63,465 bases of DNA from assembly GCA_046160865.1 (NCBI GenBank), contig JBJXHG010000133.1, forward strand, positions 1-63,465, read 5' to 3'. Below, piece by piece: positions 16,127 to 24,650 of this stretch. The position numbers and the translations under genes were made by a program. Each line of letters opens with the position of its first letter. Position 1 is the stretch's first letter. The DNA is from JBJXHG01 sp046160865. GTDB lineage: Bacteria; Planctomycetota; UBA1135; GCA-002686595. Under the pieces are notes generated by a model, which ran no database searches, was not told where the DNA came from, and worked only from the letters and a program-made list of their open reading frames with translations.

Positions 16127-17389
16127 TCAACGCGCGCGGCACTCGTCGCCGACCTCGTTCGCCCACGCGAGCGCCGCGAGCTCGGCGGCGGCGAGCTGCT
16201 GCGCGCACAGCGCGGGTGACCGTTCGAGCATGCGCTCCACGCTCGCGTGATCGTGGGCCTCGATTCGCTCCACGAGCTCGAGCAGGCGACCGAGGAGCCC
16301 TTCGCGCCGCAGGAGCGCGTTCTCGACTTCGCCGGGCAGCTTCAGCGCGTCGCAGATCTCGTGCATCGTCGCGCTGAACAGCACGTCGAGTAGCGAGAGC
16401 ACGCCGGTCAAGAAGCCCAAGTCGCGGGCGCGGAGATCGCCAGGCGCTTCGAGCTCGACGAGCAACTCGACGAAACGCGCGCGGGTTGCCGCGAGTTGCA
16501 TCAGCGGCTCGCGGTTGCGGCGTGCGCCTTCCGCTGCATCGCCGCCCGCACCGTAGATCAGCAGTTGGATCCAGCGACCGAGTTGGCGCGAGCCGAGCAC
16601 GACGACCGCTCGGCGGAGCGAGCACACGCTCTCTGCCAGTCCGAAGCTCGCCGAGTTCACGAGCCGAATCAGGTCGTACGCGATCTGCGGATGATGGCGG
16701 ATCTCCGCCTCGAGCTCGACGGCGCCCGCACCTTTGTGCACGAGCGACAAGAGTCGCAGCAGGACTGCCTGCGAATGCTGCAGCCGTCGTCCTTGCAGGA
16801 TCTCGGGGCGCGCGAAGTGATAGCCCTGGAACAGGTCGAAGCCGAGGTCCATGCACGCGTGCATCTGCTCCGGAGTCTCGACCTTCTCGGCCAGGAGCTT
16901 CAACGGTCGCGCGCTCGCGCGGCGCAGGCTGCGGAGCACGGTGCCAACTTCACCGGGTCGGATCGCCAGCACGTCGAGCTTCACGACGTCGACGAACGGA
17001 AGCAGCGGCTCGACGGGCTCGCACGCCACGACGTCGTCGAGCGCGAGGCTGTAGCCGATGCGCGCGAGCTCTCGCGCGCGTGCGATCACATGGGCGTCGA
17101 TGCGGATCGTCTCGAGCAGCTCGAGTACCAAGTTCTGCTTGGGCAAGAGCAGCACCGCATCGTCGAAGAGCAGGTGCTCGTCGACGTTCACGAAGCCGAG
17201 CCGCCCGCGCAACGCCTTCTCGATGCCGAGCTCGAGGAACGCATCGATGATGACCTCCGCCGTCGCCGTGCGGCCGTCCATGCGCGCTCCGCCGTTGTTC
17301 GCGGCAGCACGGAACAAGAGCTCGAAACCGACGAGCGCGCCGGCGCGGTCGACGATCGGCTGCCGTGCGAGGTGCAGGTTTCGATTCAT
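16127..17389 (-). CDS. EAL-HDOD signalling protein (YuxH/CdgJ type)
   Basis: The 420-residue protein combines an N-terminal EAL-like domain (~1-200) with a C-terminal HDOD domain (~200-400). The EAL signature is degenerate: LVGFELLFR stands where EAL/ELL is expected, and several acidic metal ligands are missing, so it probably binds rather than hydrolyses cyclic di-GMP. The phrase LARQPIVDRAGALVGFELLF is typical of the YuxH family. The HDOD part (AEIRHHPQIAYDLIRLVNSA) resembles non-catalytic HD domains. Such proteins regulate motility or surface behaviour. It is divergent from the CARDB lipoprotein gene, with 255 bases between them. Confidence 0.88.
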   Translation of the reverse strand: MNRNLHLARQPIVDRAGALVGFELLFRAAANNGGARMDGRTATAEVIIDAFLELGIEKALRGRLGFVNVDEHLLFDDAVLLLPKQNLVLELLETIRIDAHVIARARELARIGYSLALDDVVACEPVEPLLPFVDVVKLDVLAIRPGEVGTVLRSLRRASARPLKLLAEKVETPEQMHACMDLGFDLFQGYHFARPEILQGRRLQHSQAVLLRLLSLVHKGAGAVELEAEIRHHPQIAYDLIRLVNSASFGLAESVCSLRRAVVVLGSRQLGRWIQLLIYGAGGDAAEGARRNREPLMQLAATRARFVELLVELEAPGDLRARDLGFLTGVLSLLDVLFSATMHEICDALKLPGEVENALLRREGLLGRLLELVERIEAHDHASVERMLERSPALCAQQLAAAELAALAWANEVGDECRAR

Positions 17390-17644
17390 CGATGCTTTGT
17401 GCTCGGAGCGCGCGGGCCGCGCGCGGCGGCGCGGACGTGCGCGAACGACGGGAACCGATGCGGCGACGCGCCACCGTGTGCGAGGGGAACGACCAAGGAC
17501 GCGGTCCCAATCGGCATTCCAGCGTCTTCATGAAGAGTCGCGAGGCCCGAACGGGGGCCGCTGCCCGATCGCTCGGCGCCACAATTCGCACCCTTCCGGG
17601 CGGGAGACGCCGGAATTGGCGGCGGACCGCGAGAGGGGGGCTCG

Positions 17645-19993
17645 ATGCACTGCGTTCGTTCAAGCTCGAACTGGGCGCTCGTGGCGCTCGCCGTGGCGCT
17701 GAGCGCGTGTGGCAACAGCAGCGGCGGTGGGAGCGGCGGCGCCGACGATCCGGGCGGCTCCGGCTCGGGCAGCTTGCCCGACCTCGTCTGCACCGGCATT
17801 TCCTTCCAACCTGCAGCCGTCGTCGCGGGCACTTCGATCAGCGTCTCCGACACGGTGAAGAATCAAGGTGGCAGTAGCGCGACAGACCTCCAGGTCGCGA
17901 TCTACTTGTCGAGTGATCCCACGGTCGAGGCCGGCGACCGCTTGCTCGGCTTCCGCACGATCGGTGTGCTCGCGAGCGGCACGAGCTCGTCCGGCGGCGG
18001 AACGCTCACCGTGCCCGCGAGCACGACGGCCGGAACCTACTACGTCGGCGCGTGGGCGGACGATGCGGCGTCGATCGTCGAGCTGAGCGAGACGAACAAC
18101 GCGCGCGTCGCGAGCGGCACGCTCACTGTGTCGTCGGCCGTGCTTCCGAACCTCGTCGTGAGCGCGTTGACGTTCACGCCGGCCGCCGCCGTGGCCGGCG
18201 AGACGATCGACGTGTCGGACACCGTGCGCAACATCGGCAACGCGCCGTCCGGCGCGTTCCAGGTCGGCATCTATCTCTCGAGCGACGCGCTCGTCACGCC
18301 GTTCGACCGGTTGCTCGGCCTGCGCGCGGTGACCGCTCTCGCCGCGGGTGCGAGCGCGAGCTCGGGAGGCTCGCTCACGTTGCCCCTGAACTTGACCGCC
18401 GGCTCCTACTTCGTCGGCGCGATCGTGGATCCGGGCGGCGCAGCGAACGAGCTCGACGAGCTCGACAACGCGCGCGTCGCGGGCGCGCAGCTCGACGTGA
18501 GCGCGCCGCCGCGGCCGGACCTTTCGATCGGCGCACTCTCGTTCGCGCCGCCGGTTGCCGACACGGGCACCGAGATCACGGTCCAGGACGTCGTCCACAA
18601 CACCGGCGATGCGGACGCCGCGGCGTTCGACGTCGTCTACTTCCTGTCTACGGACGCGACGATCACGACGGCGGACGAACGGCTCGGGACGCGATCGGTC
18701 GCAGCACTCACGGTCGACGAGCGGGACGTTAGCGCGCTCGCGCTGGTCGTGCCGATCGAGCTCGCGGGGGGCACGTACTACGTCGGCGCGCTCGCCGACG
18801 CAGATGGCGACGTCGCGGAACTCGACGAATCGAACAACGCGCAACACGCCGCGGCGACGATCCGGCTCACGGTGCCGCCGCGCCCCGATCTGATCGTCAA
18901 TGCGGTCAGTTTTCAGCCGTCGATCGTCGACGTCGATCGCGGCGAGCGCGTCGTCGTCACCGACCTCGTCAAGAACATCGGGACGAATTCCGCGGCGCCG
19001 TTCCGGGTCGGGATCTACCTGTCGGCGAACAACGTCATCAGCACGTCGGACGTGCTGCTGGGTACGCGCGCGATCGGCGCGCTCGCGATCGGCGACGGTT
19101 CCGGCGGCAACCTGGAGCTCGCGCTCCCCGCCGGACTGAGCCCCGGGACGTATTTCGTGGGCGTCGTCGCCGACGACGAAGCCGCGCTGCTCGAGCTGCG
19201 CGAGTCGAACAACGTACTGCTCGCGAGCGCGACGCTCGACGTGATCTCGACGCCAGCGCCGCGCCCGGACTTGCGCGTACACATGCTCGCGTTCGGTCCG
19301 CCGCAGGTGCTGCCTGGCGGCGCGGTGCAGGTGCAGAGCGTCGTGCGCAACGAAGGCGATCTGTCCGCCGGTGCGTTTCAAGTCGGGATCTATCTGTCGG
19401 ACGACGCAGCTGTCAGCGTCGACGACCGGAAGATCGGCGAGCGCACGATCTTCCAACTCGGGATCCAATTCGGCTCTGCTTCGAGCGCGCCGATCCCCGT
19501 GCCGGCGACGATCCCTCCGGGTGACTACTTCGTGGGCGCCATCGCCGACATCCACGGCGCGGTCGAAGAGAACGACGAGGACAACAACGTACTCGTCGCA
19601 CTCGGCCGCTTGCGCGTGTACGTGCCACCGCCGCCCGCTCCCGAGCTGTGGGTCGAGAGCGTGAGCAGTTCGCTCGCTACGGACGGCGCGTCGATCGTGG
19701 TCTCGTGCACGGTGCGCAATCGCGGCGATCTCGCGGCGGGTCCGTTCCGCGTCGCGTACAGCCTGTCCACCGACGACAGCGCCGGGGCGAGCGACATACC
19801 GCTCGGAACGCAAGCGATCACGGGCCTCGGCGCGAGCCAGTCGTTCCAGGGTACTGCGACCTTCGAGGTGCCGGACGGCGTGCGTGGCGGCGCGTACCGG
19901 GTGTGCGCCGTCGCGGACGACGAGGGTACGGTTGCGGAGAACGCGGAAGACGACAACGCGCAGTGCTCGGACGAAACGGTACAGCTGCCATGA
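17645..19993 (+). CDS. Lipoprotein with six CARDB domains
   Basis: This 782-residue secreted protein begins with a lipoprotein signal (VALAVALSACGN) and a Gly/Ser linker (17-43). Six CARDB-type Ig-like domains follow, starting at about residues 44, 167, 289, 412, 539 and 664. Each opens with a P(D/N/E)L motif (LPDLV, LPNLV, RPDLS, RPDLI, RPDLR, APELW) and contains NIG/NTG, GIYLS and TYYVGAxxD segments. CARDB domains are thought to mediate adhesion or surface presentation. A strong GAGGGGGG ribosome site precedes the ATG. Its stop overlaps the start of a small gene as ATGA. No enzymatic motif is seen. Confidence 0.9.
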   Translation: MHCVRSSSNWALVALAVALSACGNSSGGGSGGADDPGGSGSGSLPDLVCTGISFQPAAVVAGTSISVSDTVKNQGGSSATDLQVAIYLSSDPTVEAGDRLLGFRTIGVLASGTSSSGGGTLTVPASTTAGTYYVGAWADDAASIVELSETNNARVASGTLTVSSAVLPNLVVSALTFTPAAAVAGETIDVSDTVRNIGNAPSGAFQVGIYLSSDALVTPFDRLLGLRAVTALAAGASASSGGSLTLPLNLTAGSYFVGAIVDPGGAANELDELDNARVAGAQLDVSAPPRPDLSIGALSFAPPVADTGTEITVQDVVHNTGDADAAAFDVVYFLSTDATITTADERLGTRSVAALTVDERDVSALALVVPIELAGGTYYVGALADADGDVAELDESNNAQHAAATIRLTVPPRPDLIVNAVSFQPSIVDVDRGERVVVTDLVKNIGTNSAAPFRVGIYLSANNVISTSDVLLGTRAIGALAIGDGSGGNLELALPAGLSPGTYFVGVVADDEAALLELRESNNVLLASATLDVISTPAPRPDLRVHMLAFGPPQVLPGGAVQVQSVVRNEGDLSAGAFQVGIYLSDDAAVSVDDRKIGERTIFQLGIQFGSASSAPIPVPATIPPGDYFVGAIADIHGAVEENDEDNNVLVALGRLRVYVPPPPAPELWVESVSSSLATDGASIVVSCTVRNRGDLAAGPFRVAYSLSTDDSAGASDIPLGTQAITGLGASQSFQGTATFEVPDGVRGGAYRVCAVADDEGTVAENAEDDNAQCSDETVQLP

Positions 19994-20358
19994 ACTGCTC
20001 GACTCGTTCGCTTCGATTCGGCGTCGCGTCGATCGCGATCGCTTGCACAGCGATCACGATCGACGCCGCGAGCGCCATCCGCGCACGCGCTCGCCCCTCG
20101 CACCGCGCTGCTCCCGCCGTCGACGCGGCCGCCGCTCCGGTTCCGTCGACGACGGCGGAATGGTGTGAGATCCCGCTCGATTCGCACGGACGGTCGCACG
20201 TTGCCGCATCCGTGGACGCGTACGCAGACTGTGGTGTGCGCACGGCTTCGTCCCTCGCACCGAGACCTCACGATTCCAACGTGCCTGCGCCCTGGAAGCG
20301 TTCGCCGCGACCAAACGTTTACGTCGACATCGGGGCGTGGCCGCGGTCGGGTCGTTGA
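19990..20358 (+). CDS. Small exported protein, coupled to the CARDB gene
   Basis: A 122-residue reading frame starts in the last bases of the CARDB gene (ATGA). Its N-terminus looks like a signal peptide (LRFGVASIAIACTAITIDAASA). The remainder is low-complexity, rich in Arg, Pro, Ser and Ala, with two cysteines (EWCEIP and YADCGV) that could form one disulfide. I do not recognise it. The coupling and signal support a real gene, but the low-complexity body leaves doubt. Confidence 0.5.
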   Translation: MNCSTRSLRFGVASIAIACTAITIDAASAIRARARPSHRAAPAVDAAAAPVPSTTAEWCEIPLDSHGRSHVAASVDAYADCGVRTASSLAPRPHDSNVPAPWKRSPRPNVYVDIGAWPRSGR

Positions 20359-20372
20359 GCGGCGCGTCTCGC

Positions 20373-20547
20373 CGGCATTTCTCACCACGTCCGCCGCGAG
20401 AGTGAGACAGCTCGTTGCGGGCAAGGCGTTGCATCGGAATCGACCGGAGCTCTGCTGTCAGGTCAGCGAGGATCGATTCCGAACCAACAACGCGGGCGGA
20501 AGCGAGTTGACGCGAACGCAGCAGGGCGTCGTGAGAAATGCGGGCTG
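20373..20547. repeat. Repeat A, full-length copy
   Basis: About 175 bp from GGCATTTCTCACCACGTCC to the mirrored GTGAGAAATGCGGGC, with the shared core GCAAGGCGTTGCATCGGAAT. It sits between convergent genes (the small exported protein and the first PGSLL fusion). Confidence 0.85.
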
Positions 20548-20631
20548 GCGCGTGAACCCTGTGTTTCCACGGAAACGAAGCGGCGGCCGCTGCTTTCGCG
20601 CAGCGGTCGCCGCGGGCGCTGGTGCGCCGGC

Positions 20632-22509
20632 TTACTGGTCGCCGAACGAACCGGTCGGGAGCAGGTCGCCGTTGTCCTGCGTGCAGAGCTCGAACGGCAG
20701 CTCCGCGACGGAGTACGGCGAGAGGCGCTCGACGAGCACGGCGTACACCGCCGGGTCGGCGATGACCACCGGCGCGTCGGACACCGCCGAGCGTCCGTTC
20801 ACGCGGAACCAGCCGGCTTCGCGGTTCGCGCCGAAGATCTCGCCCGGCGCATCGTTCGTCGCATCGCGCAAGAACGAGTTGAGGAAGGCGTTGCTGATCT
20901 GCGTGAGATCGGGCGTGTCCCAGCAGCGGAAGATGTGCTGCGCGGAGAACACTTCCTCGTTGTCGTTGTAGACGAGGAAGTCGACGAGCGTCGTGAAGTC
21001 CGCGCCACCCGACAGGCCGATGAGGATCAGTCGACTGCGGAACTGCGCGTGGTTGCCGACGGTTGGATCCATCTGCGCCGGATCCACGCCGATGAAGCGC
21101 GGGATCAGGAGCTCGGCCGGCGCGGGATCGTACTCGCGTCCATCGAGGTCGCGGATACCGTCGTTGTCGATGTCCGTCAGCGTGCCGTTTCCAGCGCCGG
21201 CGACCGCACCGATGCCGCGGAAGACCAGCGCGTTGAGCGCGTCGTCGAGCATGCTGTCCCCGCCGAGCAGGAGCTCGCTGCCGATCAAGTGGTTGTAGAC
21301 GATCGGCTGTCCCTGCGCGTTCTTCGCGAATACGTAGAGATAGCCGCGCGACTGTTGCGGGTTGTCGAACGTGGTGATCGCCGTGAACGTGTCGCACGGC
21401 GTCAAGTGACGCGTGCGATTGAACTCGGCGCAGTAGAGGTCCTCGCCGTCGCGTCCATACTTGCCGATGTAGACGAACTCGACGTCGACGCCGGGATTGA
21501 TGCCGCGCTGCGATTGATCGCAGTCCGTGTTCGTGATCGTGACCAGCGTCATGCGGCCGGGTCGGTTGTCGAACTCCGGATAGATGAGCAAGCTGCCGGG
21601 CGTTTGCCGGTTGAGCTCGACGCAGTCGGGGCACGGCGTCGGATCGCATTCGTCCGGGGTGCCGTCGTCGTCGCAGTCCGCTTCGCAGACGTCGGGCGTG
21701 CCGTCGTCGTCGCAGTCGCCGAGCGCTTCGCACTCGTCCGGGACCCCGTTCAAGTTGCAGTCCGCTTCGCAGATGTCGGGCGTGCCGTCGCCGTTGCAGT
21801 CGCGTTGGCACTCGTCCGGAACGCCATTCGAGTCGCAGTCTTGGCTGGAGCCGCTCGAGATGTCCTGGTCGTCCGGCACTCCGTTCGGCTGGCAGTCCGG
21901 CGCGAAGAAGTACGTCACCGTCACGACGGCGGAAGCGAACGTCTGGAAGCCCTGCGTGATGTTGCCCGAGCCGGTAGCGGCCGAGTGACCGACGGCGCGC
22001 ACACCGAGGACGATCGTTCCCGGAGCGCCCGACGAGCCAGTGAAGAGCGGCAAGTCGCTGCGCGGAGGGGGAGACGAGTGGCTGACGGTTACGTCCTGCG
22101 ACTGGTTCGAGTACGTCTTGCCCGAGTCACCACCGAAGTCGACCAATCCGTCGAACGCGCCGACGGCGTCGACATGGCTCACCTGCGGGGAAGCCGACAC
22201 GATCAGGCTGGCATCGGGACGCGAGAGCTCGATCGTCGCTTGCAGGTTCGTCGTGACGGTTTGCGGTTGCGGATCCTGACTCTCGAAGAAGATCGAGCCC
22301 TCGATGTGGCCGCCGAGGTCGATGCGCAGCCCCGTGAGGATGCCGAGCGCCGGATCGAACTTGGAAAGAGTTACCGAGTTCGTCCAGTCCGTCGTCTGGA
22401 CGGGCACGGAATCGGAGAAGCTCACCTGACCCGCGAATGAGGTTCCCGCGAGGGCTGACGCGCACGCGAGAGCCAAGAACGTTCGCCCGGAGATTGATCG
22501 CGCAAGCAT
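20632..22509 (-). CDS. PGSLL-family surface protein with choice-of-anchor-E-like and TSP3-like parts
   Basis: The 625-residue exported protein has a signal peptide (TFLALACASALAGTSFAG). An N-terminal domain (~28-225) of choice-of-anchor-E type contains DWTNSVTLSKFDPALGILTG. About six short Asp/Cys-rich calcium-binding-type repeats such as DCDDDGTPDVCEADC follow. The C-terminal ~300 residues are a domain shared with three other proteins here, with the motifs PGSLLIYPEFDNR, IPRFIG, YNDNEEVFSAQ and FRCW. I chose the ATG at 22509, which yields the signal peptide. A promoter-like TTGACG-17-AATTAT lies ~115-145 bases upstream. It is transcribed opposite to the other family members. Function unknown; a secreted structural or adhesive role is an inference. 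Confidence 0.85.
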   Translation of the reverse strand: MLARSISGRTFLALACASALAGTSFAGQVSFSDSVPVQTTDWTNSVTLSKFDPALGILTGLRIDLGGHIEGSIFFESQDPQPQTVTTNLQATIELSRPDASLIVSASPQVSHVDAVGAFDGLVDFGGDSGKTYSNQSQDVTVSHSSPPPRSDLPLFTGSSGAPGTIVLGVRAVGHSAATGSGNITQGFQTFASAVVTVTYFFAPDCQPNGVPDDQDISSGSSQDCDSNGVPDECQRDCNGDGTPDICEADCNLNGVPDECEALGDCDDDGTPDVCEADCDDDGTPDECDPTPCPDCVELNRQTPGSLLIYPEFDNRPGRMTLVTITNTDCDQSQRGINPGVDVEFVYIGKYGRDGEDLYCAEFNRTRHLTPCDTFTAITTFDNPQQSRGYLYVFAKNAQGQPIVYNHLIGSELLLGGDSMLDDALNALVFRGIGAVAGAGNGTLTDIDNDGIRDLDGREYDPAPAELLIPRFIGVDPAQMDPTVGNHAQFRSRLILIGLSGGADFTTLVDFLVYNDNEEVFSAQHIFRCWDTPDLTQISNAFLNSFLRDATNDAPGEIFGANREAGWFRVNGRSAVSDAPVVIADPAVYAVLVERLSPYSVAELPFELCTQDNGDLLPTGSFGDQ

Positions 22510-23003
22510 GGCAAGTCCCAGTTGTTGTCCTCCGACGAGTCGTCCATTCCCACGCGGGCGAGACGTCGAAGGCGGTGGAGTGGTTTGGCAAGGAGCACGA
22601 CGGCTGGCCGTCCGCGCTTCGGGCCATAATTGCAGCATCCTAGAGGCGCGTCAAGGTCTTGTGCGATTTGGGGAGTCCTACGCTTGACGATGGGGCGTCC
22701 GTGGGCGTGGTTCTCCCGCCCGAGGTGTGCGCGGTCGGACGTCGCTCTGGCTCGGAATGGCTTGAAAAATAGGCACGTCCTGCACGACTGCCCGCGCGCA
22801 TCGCGCTGCCGGCTCCTCGCTCGAATGGAGCTTGGCCGTCTTGCAGCCTGGCTAATTACCGAAATTGAGCTGTCCTATGGCCCTCCGAGCAGATGGAGAC
22901 TCGGTTGTGCTGGCCGCGGCTTCCGTCACGCTGCATAATTCCCGCGGCAGACCCTTTGGCTCGACGGCCCCCGCACGGCCGCGCTCTTGCGTATCCATCG
23001 CCC
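22510..23003. other. Divergent intergenic region, no gene seen
   Basis: These 494 bases lie between the divergent PGSLL fusion and the TPR lipoprotein gene. They hold the minus-strand promoter listed at 22626-22654 and, for the plus strand, a good -10-like CATAAT at 22934-22939 without a well-spaced -35. No repeat A, B or C copy is present. Confidence 0.6.
22626..22654 (-). promoter_or_regulatory. Sigma-70-like promoter for the PGSLL fusion gene
   Basis: On the minus strand TTGACG (22654-22649) and AATTAT (22631-22626) are 17 bases apart. That is a near-consensus -35 and a four-of-six -10, in a locally AT-richer patch. Transcription would start near 22618, leaving a ~110-base leader before the ATG at 22509. 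Confidence 0.55.
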
Positions 23004-23918
23004 ATGAAAAGAAGCCTGACGCTATTGAGCTTCGTTGCGTGCCTGGCGTTCGCCGGCTGCAGCGGTGACGAATCCGCGACGCCTGTTCCGCGTGCCAACA
23101 AGTTCGCGGAAGTGGAAGCGCTGGCGCGCGAGCGCAAGTGGGGCGACATCGTCGATCGCCTCGAGCAGTTGCGGGCTGCCGGTGACCTCGAATCGGGCAC
23201 GATGCGGCGTCTCGCCGAGGCTTACGTACTGAAAGGCGAGCCGGCCAAGGCCATCGCTCGTCTACGCGAGGCCATCGCGGCGAATCCGGACGACGAGAAG
23301 CTCTACACGATGCTCGCGCAGCACTACCTGCGCCTCGAGGAGTCGAAGCAGGCGCGCGAGCTCTTGGAGACGGCGCTCGCACGCGGACTGAACGAGTCGC
23401 CGGACTTCGAACTCGCGTACGGTAGCTGCCTTGGATTCATGGACGACCTGGACGGTGCTGCGGCGGCCTTCGATCGAGCCAAAGCGAAGGGCGCCGATTC
23501 GGCGGCGGTCGAGTACAACCACGCGGTCCTGTTGATGGGGAAGAAGCGGTATCAGGAGGCGCGCAACATCTTCGAGGCGCTTCTGGAAAAAGATCCGACC
23601 AGCGCGAAAGTGCAGCGCGAGCTCGCGCGCGCACTACTCGTCATGTCCGTCGAAGAGCCAGCCGCGGTCAACCGCGCGCTGGACTTGTGCATCGCCGCGC
23701 GAGAGAAGCTGCCCGACGATTGGCGCGTGTACGAGACGATCGGTGACGCGTGGCTCGCGCTCGGCGACTTCGACGCGTCGATTCAAGCGTATACGGAGGC
23801 GCTGCGGCTCGGTCGCAATCCCCTGTCCGTGGAAGACCGCTATCGAGAGGCGAAGAAGCAGCAGAAGGCCGCACAAGCAAGAGCTGTCGCGCAGCCCGAT
23901 GCGCAAGCGGGTAAGTGA
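23004..23918 (+). CDS. TPR repeat lipoprotein
   Basis: The 304-residue protein has a lipoprotein signal (LLSFVACLAFAGCSGDE) and then tetratricopeptide-type helix pairs across ~35-285. Examples are KGEPAKAIARLREAIAANPD, SKQARELLETALARG, RYQEARNIFEALLEKDPTSA and GDFDASIQAYTEALRLG. TPR lipoproteins scaffold protein complexes at the membrane. No catalytic motif is visible. The ATG at 23004 gives the signal peptide directly. It heads away from the PGSLL fusion gene and appears monocistronic. Confidence 0.87.
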   Translation: MKRSLTLLSFVACLAFAGCSGDESATPVPRANKFAEVEALARERKWGDIVDRLEQLRAAGDLESGTMRRLAEAYVLKGEPAKAIARLREAIAANPDDEKLYTMLAQHYLRLEESKQARELLETALARGLNESPDFELAYGSCLGFMDDLDGAAAAFDRAKAKGADSAAVEYNHAVLLMGKKRYQEARNIFEALLEKDPTSAKVQRELARALLVMSVEEPAAVNRALDLCIAAREKLPDDWRVYETIGDAWLALGDFDASIQAYTEALRLGRNPLSVEDRYREAKKQQKAAQARAVAQPDAQAGK

Positions 23919-24650
23919 ACCGATCGGAGCGTCGGCGCCCGCGTGATCGGGTCCGTGCTGGCCAGCAGTAGCTCGCATACCCGAAGCGGCCGAGTGCGTT
24001 GGGCGCGCGCGCGGTCGGGCCAACGCCGCGACGCGGAGTTCGCTCGACAGTGATGGTGGTCATCCGTGCTGTCGCGCTTCGTGTGAGCCGAGCCTGCGCC
24101 GTCGCGGCGCACGTGTCGCGCATTCGCTGCGGTCGACAACGCTCACCAGTCACCTGCTGTGATCGCAGCCATCCTGGCGGAGCGGGGTTGGGTAATGGGA
24201 TCGCGGTCGATCCTCGCTGACCGCCCTGACCCACCGCGGTTGATTGCGATGCCGCGGCGTGGATCCGTGCACCGCCGACGCTTCGTCGCGACGGAGCGGC
24301 CAGTGCAGCGAGTGAGCACACGCACGCTGACCCGCGCCGTGCGAGGTGTGCGCTTGGCTCGGCCGGCACGCGCTCGCGGAAGCGGTCGGGATGGCCTCGG
24401 TCGGCCGAGCACGTCCTCCGACGCACGCCGCGCGCAAAACGAAGTTGCTTTTCCGGCCGGCCGCCGGTGGACGGGATAGGTTTGTGGTGAATCCCTCCCG
24501 GGTCTCGGAGTCGGTCGTCGGATCGGCTGCTCCGGACCTTCGTCCCTCCTTCTGTTCACGTCCTGACGCGGTGGCCGCAATTCGGCCCGTCGCCCTACAT
24601 GGCCCCGCGTGGGGTCCAGTGGATCAACATCGCATCGAGAGCCAATCACC
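23919..24650. other. Long gene-free stretch with a decayed repeat A core
   Basis: No credible gene is found in these 732 bases. Bases ~24195-24260 resemble the inverted core of repeat A (GGTCGATCCTCGCTGACC, then GGTTGATTGCGATGCC). The rest has no recognisable RNA or repeat. The part from ~24470 to 24650 would carry the promoter and leader of the FG-GAP lipoprotein gene. Confidence 0.5.
24195..24260. repeat. Repeat A, diverged core fragment
   Basis: GGTCGATCCTCGCTGACC and TTGATTGCGATGCC match the reverse complement of the central block of repeat A with several changes. Neither terminus is present, so this is an old remnant at best. Confidence 0.4.
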
